A DNA stretch of 47,268 nt from Rhodopirellula sp. (lineage in GTDB: Bacteria; Planctomycetota; Planctomycetia; Pirellulales; Pirellulaceae): the NCBI GenBank assembly GCA_002690925.1, contig NZGD01000276.1, forward strand, positions 1-47,268. The letters run 5' to 3'. Position numbers and translations under genes: made by a program. The notes under the pieces were generated by a model that was given only the letters and a program-made list of their open reading frames with translations, was not told the origin of the DNA and searched no databases. Shown one piece after another: positions 31,083 to 37,634 of the stretch. Positions within the stretch are counted from its first letter, which is position 1, and each line of letters opens with the position of its first letter.

Positions 31083-31725
31083 TAAGCTTGACGCATTCCT
31101 GAAGCGTGGTGGCCAGAGAAGCCTAAGACACAGTAATGCAGCGGAAGTTTTCGACGTGATCGGCCCTGATAGGGAGAGAGCTTCGTCCGCAAGGCAACCT
31201 ACCCTTGTCACACAGCTGTTAAGCCCAAAACTGGATCTTACACCGCAAGAAAGAGCAATCGGCAATTGCTACGGTGCTTATTTTGAAATGTCGCACACGC
31301 CTAACTCAACCGAATTCATTCGTGAATATGTTGACGGTGGTGGAATAGGCGGGTCTGGATACTCAGAGCGACAGGCAATGATCTCAAGTATGGTGACAGT
31401 TGCGCGATCAGCTTTGAGTGATCTTCCAAAAGTAGAATACAAGCGCATAAAGCCTAAAAGTACCGCACGCGTTGGTTTGCACGTAGCAGTTCCACCGCTT
31501 GTATTGACAGATGCAATCTGCATTCACGGTCATACGACGACAAGCGTGGCGATTAGGTTTCAATGGTTTGTTTACCGCCAAAAGAGAGCCGTTCCTACAG
31601 TGCCAGATAGGCAGCGTAAAAAGCTTTTTGCAGGTCTGAAAGATAGCCTAAACGTTATAGGTGACGCATGGCATGAAGCGGGAATGAACGTTCCCGCTCA
31701 GTTCGGCACGATCGAGGTGGAATAG
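31069..31725 (+). CDS. Unknown protein, possible DNA-binding regulator
   Basis: A 218-residue basic protein starting at ATG 31069. A middle region (LTPQERAIGNCYGAYFEMSH) leads to a Gly-rich loop (YVDGGGIGGSGYSERQ) and a helix. A C-terminal part with PDRQRKKLFAGLKDSLNVIGDAW could be a DNA-binding helix pair. The general layout recalls DUF6456-type alphaproteobacterial proteins, but the match is loose. Its place at the end of the replication operon is where late regulators or antiterminators are often found, so it is a candidate late-gene activator by position only. Confidence 0.5.
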   Translation: MGKSDKLDAFLKRGGQRSLRHSNAAEVFDVIGPDRERASSARQPTLVTQLLSPKLDLTPQERAIGNCYGAYFEMSHTPNSTEFIREYVDGGGIGGSGYSERQAMISSMVTVARSALSDLPKVEYKRIKPKSTARVGLHVAVPPLVLTDAICIHGHTTTSVAIRFQWFVYRQKRAVPTVPDRQRKKLFAGLKDSLNVIGDAWHEAGMNVPAQFGTIEVE

Positions 31726-32232
31726 ATGGCTGGTATGGGAACACATCAAAAAGCGGGTAATGGTGAAAAGATATGGCTTACACCACCGGATCTTATTAAC
31801 GCTCTTGGGCCCTTCGATTTAGACCCGTGTTTTTCCAATCCGCGACCATGGGCCACTGCAAACGAACACTTTGGGCCAGAATCAGCAGGTGGCTTTGGTG
31901 GTCTTTTCGAAGATTGGTTTGGTTTGGTTTGGTGTAATCCGCCATATGATCAAGACGCTGGTAAATGGCTTTCTAAGTGCGCGGACCATGGATCGGCAAT
32001 AGCTTTAGTTTTCGCAAGAACAGAGACAGAGCAATTTCACAGGCAAATATGGGAACGCGCCACAGGGTTGTTCTTTTTCGAAGGCCGTTTGACTTTTTGC
32101 TATCCAAATGGTTCGCTTGCTTCTGCAAACGGCGGGGCACCTTCTGTCTTGGTTTGCTACGGTGAAGCCGCTTTTGATCGCGTGTATAATGCTGGCTTAC
32201 GTGGGAAAATGATTAGGCTTCGCAATGCATAG
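31726..32232 (+). CDS. Phage DNA N-6-adenine methyltransferase (Dam, PF05869-like)
   Basis: A 168-residue enzyme of the short phage Dam family. The N-terminus has the typical IWLTPPDLINALGPFDLDPC. The catalytic motif NPPY is at about residue 72 (LVWCNPPYDQDAGKWLSK), and the later SAIALVFARTET is also conserved. It begins immediately after the preceding stop. Methylation of adenine may protect phage DNA from restriction or mark it. Together with the other adenine enzyme and the C5 enzyme, the phage carries three DNA methyltransferases. Confidence 0.85.
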   Translation: MAGMGTHQKAGNGEKIWLTPPDLINALGPFDLDPCFSNPRPWATANEHFGPESAGGFGGLFEDWFGLVWCNPPYDQDAGKWLSKCADHGSAIALVFARTETEQFHRQIWERATGLFFFEGRLTFCYPNGSLASANGGAPSVLVCYGEAAFDRVYNAGLRGKMIRLRNA

Positions 32233-32473
32233 GATTGAACGCATGGCCTATGCTGCAGGCTTTCGAAAGGCTGGCGAAAGAACCACGGCAAACACATCAG
32301 AAAGAGACGATCAGTTTTTAGGAATGAGCATAGTGGAAATGGAGTTGATGCCAGAAGGTTGGCTTGGTCTTCGATCGCAGAAAGGCTGCATGCTCATGGG
32401 GCCAAATGGCCAAGCGCAGTTTGTTCCGTTCTATAGCGCTGAAAGAAATCTCTTGCAAAGTGAGTCAGACTGA
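32225..32473 (+). CDS. Small unknown protein, last gene of the replication operon
   Basis: An 82-residue protein overlapping the methyltransferase by eight bases. It is mixed alpha/beta, with VEMELMPEGWLGLRSQKGCM as the clearest part. No family is recognised. About 70 bases of convergent spacer follow, without a good terminator. Confidence 0.5.
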   Translation: MHRIERMAYAAGFRKAGERTTANTSERDDQFLGMSIVEMELMPEGWLGLRSQKGCMLMGPNGQAQFVPFYSAERNLLQSESD

Positions 32474-32542
32474 TTCATTTATCTGAATAATCGCTAGAGA
32501 TGTGAAAAACCCTCCCCCATAATCAAACAAGATACCGCCCTG

Positions 32543-32698
32543 CTAGGGATGGTTAACCAGTGGATCGGGCAATACCCTATTGGTGCTTTGCCCCATATTC
32601 AGCACGTCCGATCCGCTGGTTTCTGTTATCAAGTTTAAAGGTTGCGCGCCGGTGATTGCCGTGCAGGGCATACGCCGCAAGGTGTGCGCGGTGATCAT
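32543..32698 (-). CDS. Possible small protein at end of the accessory module (doubtful)
   Basis: A 51-residue frame with an ATGA overlap to the small membrane protein upstream. Most of its DNA is taken up by two large inverted repeats, so the conserved part may be RNA structure rather than protein. There is no ribosome site beyond the coupling. Composition is unremarkable. Confidence 0.3.
   Translation of the reverse strand: MITAHTLRRMPCTAITGAQPLNLITETSGSDVLNMGQSTNRVLPDPLVNHP
32555..32621. repeat. 14-bp inverted repeat with structured loop
   Basis: Arm 32555-32568 (AACCAGTGGATCGG) pairs with 32608-32621 (CCGATCCGCTGGTT), with a single T-G pair. The loop contains a further GTGC/GCAC pair (32583-32586 with 32602-32605). 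It lies in the convergent zone between the replication operon and the accessory module, where it could block transcription from either side. Confidence 0.6.
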
Positions 32699-32705
32699 CG
32701 GCGCG
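32645..32705. repeat. 12-bp inverted repeat with two inner hairpins
   Basis: CGCGCCGGTGAT (32645-32656) pairs with ATCATCGGCGCG (32694-32705), with one G-T pair. Inside are two small stems, TGCC/GGCA and CCGC/GCGG. TTTT follows at 32706-32709. On the + strand it looks like a branched terminator for the replication operon. Confidence 0.55.
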
Positions 32706-32811
32706 TTTTGGATAATATCCAGCCAGCAACTAGGGTGACGATAAAAAGCCCTATAGGCCAGTAAGCCCAAAGATCATCGGATGTGAGCGCTTGAAGTTCA
32801 TATACGGTCAT
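32695..32811 (-). CDS. 38-residue single-span membrane protein
   Basis: ATG 32811 overlaps the upstream stop as TGATG, with AAAGG upstream. The product has a soluble 15-residue start (MTVYELQALTSDDLW) and one strong membrane segment (IGLFIVTLVAGWILS), ending in KTRR. The positive-inside rule places the C-terminus in the cytoplasm. Such micro membrane proteins are common as phage regulators or toxins; here the role is unknown. Confidence 0.55.
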   Translation of the reverse strand: MTVYELQALTSDDLWAYWPIGLFIVTLVAGWILSKTRR

Positions 32812-33071
32812 CAGCTTTTACCTTTCGATTGCTTGTCAGCCATTTTGCGCAATTCAGCAAAGCGCGCTGGCCATTTACTCATTCGAGTGTTGGTTAAGAG
32901 CTCATAAGACAATACGATTGTAATGGGTAGATTGTCTTGTTTCAGTTGCTCATAGATCAATGCTGGCCGCGTATGCTCAAGAGAACGTGCAAGAGCTTGT
33001 TTCCACCGCTTGCCGAATGAGTTCTCAAACCATTCGATAACTTCGCATTTTGAGGGTGAGGGGCTAGTCAT
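32811..33071 (-). CDS. Small basic unknown protein
   Basis: An 86-residue basic, mostly helical protein starting at ATG 33071 behind AAAGGA, in a leader related to those of the other genes in this module. It has EVIEWFENSFGKRWKQALAR near the start, and the last 15 residues are Lys-rich. No family is recognised. Confidence 0.55.
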   Translation of the reverse strand: MTSPSPSKCEVIEWFENSFGKRWKQALARSLEHTRPALIYEQLKQDNLPITIVLSYELLTNTRMSKWPARFAELRKMADKQSKGKS

Positions 33072-33137
33072 AATTCAATCCTTTGTGGTAAGGGTTTCAA
33101 GCCGTTCAATTCCTTGGCGGCAAGCGTGCAAGCGCTA

Positions 33138-33171
33138 GACCCGTGCCGCTTGTGGTAGAGAGGCACGGGTC
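33138..33171. terminator. Perfect 10-bp intergenic hairpin
   Basis: GACCCGTGCC (33138-33147) pairs exactly with GGCACGGGTC (33162-33171), with a 14-base loop that contains TGTGGTA. It lies just downstream of the 335-residue gene on the - strand. There is no T run, so it may stabilise a message end or pause polymerase rather than terminate by itself. Confidence 0.5.
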
Positions 33172-33180
33172 ATCTATTAA

Positions 33181-34188
33181 TCACGCAGCACATTCAAAAG
33201 TTTGAGCTATCTGAGAACGGCGATTGTCGCGCAACTTGGCGGCATACCAACCTGGCTTGTCATCGCTCATCATAAGGTCATAGATCGCGTCTGGGCCAAT
33301 TGAGCGTGCAAGGGTATCCATCTGGGCGGTTATGCGATTAGAAGGTTTCTCAGCCGTGTCTAAGCCACTCTGCGACCATTCGCTGAATTCGCCCCATGCG
33401 TTATCAAGGGCATTTACAGGGCACGCGGCAAGAGCGCGCTCAGACTGCCTATGAAGAGCCCTAGCGGTGCTTTGCTTTGCAATCTGCCATGCCGACATCC
33501 AACGGCCACCTTGCTCAGCGGCAAACGTGGAAAGTTCAGCAAGATAGGTGAATCCAGAGCGCTCTTGCTCTGTTGCGCGATTAGCCTCTTGCACGTTGCA
33601 TTCAACATCGCGGGTGATATCGATCGCTTGAACAATTTCAGGCACGGCGCAACCACGCGCGTATGTTTCAGCATGTTCGCTATAGTCGCAAACAAGGTTT
33701 TGGAACTGTCTGACACGCATTGCTTTGTAAAAAGACACGGCGCAAACAGACGCGCGTTGCCAGTCTGGTTGATCTTTGTTGGTGCGGTGCGGCAATTGCA
33801 CCTTGATCACTTGGCCGTCTGCAAACCGGAAACTGGCTTGCCGTCCACCGTAGAACGATTTGAATGATCCGCGGCGCTGCGCATCGGTATATTCGCACCA
33901 TTCGCCAAGAGATGGATCGATTGTAGGGGCTTTTACTTTAGGCACCGGAATGAGTGAACCAAGGGTTTCGGCAAGTTCCAAAAGGTCTATGTAATCCGCA
34001 TTCGGGTCGCATTCGGTGATAGCGCTTGAAGTCATTGCAAGAGCTTGCAACGCAATCGCGCGGCGTTCAGACAAGTTTGCTTTCTTCCCCGTCGCATTCG
34101 GGTAATTGCCAAGCGCGATATTGCAAAGGGTTTCGATCTGTACAGAAAGATCATTGCTGGTTTGTGAAGGTGTAGCGTCAAAAGGCAT
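33181..34188 (-). CDS. Unknown 335-residue protein of the accessory module
   Basis: A soluble protein starting at ATG 34188 in the leader ACAAGGAATCTACCACATG, which is identical to that of the gene at 36160. A central domain has GSFKSFYGGRQASFRFADG then VIKVQLPHRTNKDQPDW. The remainder is helical with several Cys and Trp. No enzyme motif, membrane span or DNA-binding motif is clear. The shared leader and strand tie it to the acidic genes upstream; its function is unknown. Confidence 0.6.
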   Translation of the reverse strand: MPFDATPSQTSNDLSVQIETLCNIALGNYPNATGKKANLSERRAIALQALAMTSSAITECDPNADYIDLLELAETLGSLIPVPKVKAPTIDPSLGEWCEYTDAQRRGSFKSFYGGRQASFRFADGQVIKVQLPHRTNKDQPDWQRASVCAVSFYKAMRVRQFQNLVCDYSEHAETYARGCAVPEIVQAIDITRDVECNVQEANRATEQERSGFTYLAELSTFAAEQGGRWMSAWQIAKQSTARALHRQSERALAACPVNALDNAWGEFSEWSQSGLDTAEKPSNRITAQMDTLARSIGPDAIYDLMMSDDKPGWYAAKLRDNRRSQIAQTFECAA

Positions 34189-34224
34189 GTGGTAGATTCC
34201 TTGTGTGTTTTGTGTTGTAGGGTT

Positions 34225-34752
34225 TTAGGGCAATTTGTGCGATTGTTGGTCACAATAGATGTAGTCATCCCTTCCGTCATATTCGGACCAGATATCTAAA
34301 GCGTCTTGCCAGTCTTGCGGGGCTTTCAATCCAGCGTCATGTTGCAAATTGGCTTCCGCAATTTGAGCGCTGCACCATTCCATGACGCGTGCATGAAAAG
34401 ACGTTTCGTCAATAAAAGTCTCAAAAGTGCAACCGCCTGAAGTGTCCAAAAATATTGTGTAAATGGTAACGTAACGATTGATCCAAGGGCCGTCTGGAAC
34501 TTCGCGTTCCAGACAGCCGTTGCCGGTTTCGTCGCCTTGATCGTCTAAAACGTTTGAAATCCAGATATCGCAAGGGTGATGGTAGTCTAAATCATCAGCG
34601 CCGTTTCCATGCAGCGTGAACCTATCCGCCACCATTTCAGGTGTAACGCTATCAATTGCAGCTTGAGGGCTAGCAGCTTGCACCTCAATTAGACCATAAG
34701 CGCGCGGCGACATTGCCACGTCGATTGTGTAAGTGTTCAAGTTATCAGTCAT
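34225..34752 (-). CDS. Strongly acidic unknown protein 1
   Basis: A 175-residue protein starting at ATG 34752 behind CACAAGGAAT. About 32 Asp/Glu against 8 Lys/Arg gives a net charge near -24. The first 60 residues form a compact alpha/beta segment (TIDVAMSPRAYGLIEVQAAS), followed by DDLDYHHPCDIWISNVLDDQ. The C-terminal part is rich in Asp, Trp and Tyr. The charge recalls DNA-mimic antirestriction proteins, but no ArdA/Ocr signature is present. I do not recognise a family. Confidence 0.6.
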   Translation of the reverse strand: MTDNLNTYTIDVAMSPRAYGLIEVQAASPQAAIDSVTPEMVADRFTLHGNGADDLDYHHPCDIWISNVLDDQGDETGNGCLEREVPDGPWINRYVTIYTIFLDTSGGCTFETFIDETSFHARVMEWCSAQIAEANLQHDAGLKAPQDWQDALDIWSEYDGRDDYIYCDQQSHKLP

Positions 34753-34848
34753 GATTCCATTCCTTGTGATCGTCGAAAAATTCATGGGCCAAATTTGCGG
34801 CCCGGTGTTGAGCCATTGCTAGGCTTGTGTGGTCCCGTTCGCCCAAAG

Positions 34849-35001
34849 TCAGAAAGGGTTGTTTTTATCCGTCCACCATTCGGTGTTTTCCCAGACCCTG
34901 ATGAATTCAGCTTCAGTTTCAACCGTCTCTGCAATGCGTTCTGCCTCATCCTTACTAATGTTGAATCGTTCTGCAGTTTCTTTTATGTCGTTCGCGTTCA
35001 T
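34849..35001 (-). CDS. 50-residue acidic helical protein
   Basis: ATG 35001 overlaps the stop of the upstream gene as ATGA, which supports it as a real coupled gene. The product (DIKETAERFNISKDEAERIA onward, ending WWTDKNNPF) is an acidic helix pair that resembles a small three-helix or UBA-like unit. No function can be given. The 96 bases after it hold only a 23-residue frame, which is not credited. Confidence 0.55.
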   Translation of the reverse strand: MNANDIKETAERFNISKDEAERIAETVETEAEFIRVWENTEWWTDKNNPF

Positions 35002-35735
35002 TGGTTTATCTCCATGTCTGGACGCGCCTCTTGCATCTCTTGCGCGGCAATCGTGGCAAGCTTTTCGCGTTTCTCTTTGATAACTGACAAGAGCATGTCG
35101 CGCGCTTCATTCTGGATGTAGTCGCACCAATATTCCCCGACAAAACCACCACAAGAATCAGGGTCTGCAATGTCGTCATTGTCAGTTACTGAGATGTAGT
35201 ACACATCACCAGACATAATGCTTTGGTAGTATTCCGTAGATGGCTCATAGCCCTTTCCCCCAGCGTATTTCTCATAGTTGGATTGAGACCACATGACATA
35301 GAAATTAGAACGCGTTTTTGAGTATTCCGGCGCAATCTCAACTATGCGCATATCGTCTAAGTCATAGCCTGTATCGCGCTTGAGCATGCCGCGCGCTGCG
35401 TTACGCCATGACTTAAACGTAACTGCGTGGTCATGCCAGTATGGCCAGACCACAATGCCTGTTGATCGCTCTTCGCAGTCATAGGCAATGTCTTCAACTA
35501 TCTCTTGCCATTCTTCGCGGTATATCTGGAGCATGGTTTCGCGATCAGGGATATCAGCGCCGCCAAGGTGCAAGTTCCATATGGCGCTATATGAGCGGGA
35601 TTCTTGGCTAACTATGTCAACAGGCTCATCACCCATTAAATCCCAGCCTAAATCGCATTGATCAATGCAAACAGTTACGCCTTCAAATTCATGGCATTCA
35701 GAGGGCCCGAAACCTAGTTCAAAATTGTGATCCAT
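34998..35735 (-). CDS. Strongly acidic unknown protein 2
   Basis: A 245-residue protein. ATG 35735 is favoured because GGGG lies eight bases upstream; ATG 35747 overlaps the previous gene by ten bases and has no good site. About 49 acidic against 20 basic residues gives a net charge near -29. It has many Trp and Tyr (IVVWPYWHDHAVTFKSWRN; EYYQSIMSGDVYYISVTDND) and six Cys. No enzyme motif is evident. As with its neighbours, DNA mimicry or binding of a basic host factor is a reasonable but untested idea. Confidence 0.6.
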   Translation of the reverse strand: MDHNFELGFGPSECHEFEGVTVCIDQCDLGWDLMGDEPVDIVSQESRSYSAIWNLHLGGADIPDRETMLQIYREEWQEIVEDIAYDCEERSTGIVVWPYWHDHAVTFKSWRNAARGMLKRDTGYDLDDMRIVEIAPEYSKTRSNFYVMWSQSNYEKYAGGKGYEPSTEYYQSIMSGDVYYISVTDNDDIADPDSCGGFVGEYWCDYIQNEARDMLLSVIKEKREKLATIAAQEMQEARPDMEINQ

Positions 35736-35737
35736 GT

Positions 35738-36160
35738 TCAGCCCCATGCCTCAAGGTTATCAATTTGACCTTGAGCCATATCGATCAGCTCTTCTTTCAA
35801 GGCCTCAATGTGCTCAGTGACTTGCGACACAAGGTAGAAGTAAGCGACTTTGCTGGCGAACTCATAGACGCCAAAACTTTCGTCAATGCAGCTTGGCCCG
35901 TCCATATCATGCCATTGCGCTTCAGCGTCGTTAAGATCACTTTGCGGCATAAGATCAACGATCTTAATTCCGTAATGCGTATAGATAGACCAGTCCCAGC
36001 CGTCGACTTCGCCCCATGCAAGCACATGCGCGTCTAACGCTTCGCACTCATTTTGGAAGTCAATCCATGCCTCAAGAGTGCCGGTCTTAGGGAAGTCCGG
36101 TGTCAGTTCTAGCGCTGCATTAGCGCAGCGCTCTGAGATTGCTTTGTATGTCAGTGTCAT
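35738..36160 (-). CDS. Strongly acidic unknown protein 3
   Basis: A 140-residue protein starting at ATG 36160 in the leader ACAAGGAATCTACCACATG. It has 27 Asp/Glu against 6 Lys/Arg, a net charge near -21, and is mostly helical with Trp-rich turns (EVDGWDWSIYTHYGIK). The C-terminal helix (TEHIEALKEELIDMAQGQID) is very acidic. No family is recognised. Confidence 0.6.
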   Translation of the reverse strand: MTLTYKAISERCANAALELTPDFPKTGTLEAWIDFQNECEALDAHVLAWGEVDGWDWSIYTHYGIKIVDLMPQSDLNDAEAQWHDMDGPSCIDESFGVYEFASKVAYFYLVSQVTEHIEALKEELIDMAQGQIDNLEAWG

Positions 36161-36225
36161 GTGGTAGATTCCTTGTGTTGCGCGGTGTGGTAGTGCGCGG
36201 GTTTGATAGATAGCGTTTAGAACAG

Positions 36226-36492
36226 TTAAATTGGAAGGCTGGCCAGAAAAGCAGCGCGATCAAGCGCATTAGTAGTAATCAAGATACCGCGATTCCCACG
36301 CTGTTTCTTTACGGTTGCTGCGTCGTATAGTTCATTTGGCAAAGCCCAATGCAATGAGCCGACACTATATAGAACAGAAGCTGGTGCCCCCTCTTTGACA
36401 ATGCACGATATCTTATCGAATCCATTTGAATTTACGCGCGTAAAGGGTTGAACCGGATATGCAGTTCCGTTGCGAATTAGTACAATATTCAT
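36226..36492 (-). CDS. Small unknown protein, first gene of the accessory module
   Basis: An 88-residue protein starting at ATG 36492 behind AAGGAATACGCC. It is a beta-rich opening (NIVLIRNGTAYPVQPFTRV) followed by a mixed domain with HWALPNELYDAATV. It is not acidic like its downstream neighbours. No family is recognised. It marks the divergent border with the late operon. Confidence 0.55.
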   Translation of the reverse strand: MNIVLIRNGTAYPVQPFTRVNSNGFDKISCIVKEGAPASVLYSVGSLHWALPNELYDAATVKKQRGNRGILITTNALDRAAFLASLPI

Positions 36493-36644
36493 GGCGTATT
36501 CCTTGTGTGCCCCGATGTGGTAGCAGGGTCGTTGCTTGTGGTATGCCCTCTTATACGCTCAGCGTGCAAACAAATGCAAGAATAAAAATGCACGTTAAAC
36601 GTATAAAGGCCTATAGCCTTGTATATAAGGGGGAGTGCAGCTGC
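36493..36644. promoter_or_regulatory. Divergent intergenic region between accessory module and late operon
   Basis: It holds two TGTGGTA motifs (36516-36522 and 36537-36543) that recur in the other intergenic gaps of the - strand module, and an AT-rich tract with TATATAAGG near 36621-36629. It should contain both the module promoter (leftward) and the late promoter (rightward). Exact boxes are not clear. Confidence 0.45.
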
Positions 36645-37067
36645 ATGACGTCGCTTAAATCGATCAAGTCGCCCATTCGCATGCTCAAGGGGAAGGGCCC
36701 CCTGGTCGCTCAAACTGGACTGACACGTGATCAGCGCAGATACCAAAGCAACCCTAAGCGACGGTGGTATTCATTGCCAGAATGGTTTGCGTTGCGCCGT
36801 CGCGTTCTCAAACGTGACAACTACACCTGTCAAAGAACGGGTGTTCTATTAGTAGGGGGAAAGAATGCGCCTGATAGCCCAATAGTCCACCACAAGACAC
36901 CTCATCGCTTTCAATGGTATCTCTTTATAGATGAGAACAATTGCGAAGCTGTATCTAAAGAGTGGCACGACAAACAAGGTCAGCTTGAAGACATAGCCCA
37001 TGGTGCCAGCCACCACGCTCAGCCAAAGCAAAAGCCTAACAAAATAAAGAGATCACATCGCCTGTAA
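36645..37067 (+). CDS. HNH endonuclease of the packaging module
   Basis: A 140-residue protein. ATG 36645 has GGGGGAG about ten bases upstream, and the longer frame from 36459 would cross the divergent region. The basic N-terminal segment (WFALRRRVLKRDNYTCQRTG) leads to the HNH core IVHHKTPHRF and NNCEAVSKEWHD. HNH proteins next to terminase are known to help cos-type DNA cutting in HK97-like phages. The Cys pairs of the usual zinc version are mostly missing. It is the first gene of the late operon. Confidence 0.85.
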   Translation: MTSLKSIKSPIRMLKGKGPLVAQTGLTRDQRRYQSNPKRRWYSLPEWFALRRRVLKRDNYTCQRTGVLLVGGKNAPDSPIVHHKTPHRFQWYLFIDENNCEAVSKEWHDKQGQLEDIAHGASHHAQPKQKPNKIKRSHRL

Positions 37068-37226
37068 TCTTGGCAGGTAAGTCACGTTCACTTGTTACAT
37101 CGCTCAGTCACTGGCCAGCCCTGCCCGTGTCTGCAGCGTCCACCCCCCCCTCAAAAGCTCAAAACGCTGTGCGCCCCCGACCCGCCACCCCCGCACGCGC
37201 ACACTTTTTTTGGTTGAAAGGAAAAT
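37068..37226. other. C-rich gap upstream of terminase small subunit (candidate cos region)
   Basis: There is no gene in these 159 bases. The + strand has a run of eight C (37143-37150), further C5 runs, and a T run at 37205-37211. The gap lies between HNH and terminase genes, where the cos site of HK97-type phages is normally found. The cut position and overhang cannot be read from a circular assembly. Confidence 0.4.
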
Positions 37227-37634
37227 ATGCCCATGCCCGCCAAGAAGCGAGGACGCCCAAAGCACCGGAAAACAGCCGCAAGATCAGAGCAGGTAAGGGT
37301 TCTGAGCGCTCACGGAATGACAAAAGAGCATATTTCTCAGGCGCTTGAGATCAGCATCCCTACGCTGAACCAGTATTATGGCGATGACTTCGAGAAGGCG
37401 CGGGCCAAGGTGAAAGCGGACGTCATCATGGCACGCTACAAGGCGGCTATGGACGGGAACGTTTCAGCGATGAATAAGACGCTCGAGTTCCTGATGGTTG
37501 TACCCCCAAAGCCTGTAAAGCAGCGCGTTCAACCTATCGGGAAAAAAGAACAAACGCTTGAACGCGCCAAAGAAGGCCACAAAGACGGTGGGTGGGGAGA
37601 AGTGCTAAATACCGAAAAGCAAACAATAAACTAA
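37227..37634 (+). CDS. terS: Terminase small subunit
   Basis: A 135-residue basic protein starting at ATG 37227 (a second ATG lies at 37233) behind AAAGGAAAAT. The N-terminal AKKRGRPKHRKT is AT-hook-like. A helix-turn-helix follows (VLSAHGMTKEHISQALEISIPTLNQYY), used in this family to bind the packaging site. A helical middle would form the oligomer ring, and the C-terminus is a charged tail that could contact the large subunit. Confidence 0.82.
   Translation: MPMPAKKRGRPKHRKTAARSEQVRVLSAHGMTKEHISQALEISIPTLNQYYGDDFEKARAKVKADVIMARYKAAMDGNVSAMNKTLEFLMVVPPKPVKQRVQPIGKKEQTLERAKEGHKDGGWGEVLNTEKQTIN

Noticed and set aside
34745..34816. A 23-residue frame in the gap before acidic protein 1
   Set aside because: It is very short, has no ribosome site and overlaps the leader of the next gene.
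34795..35121. A 108-residue + strand frame within the accessory module
   Set aside because: It is a shadow of the coupled - strand genes 34849-35001 and 34998-35735, which have ATGA overlaps and ribosome sites.
36459..36644. N-terminal extension of the HNH protein by 62 residues
   Set aside because: It would cross the divergent promoter region and overlap the start of the - strand gene. The ATG at 36645 has a good ribosome site.
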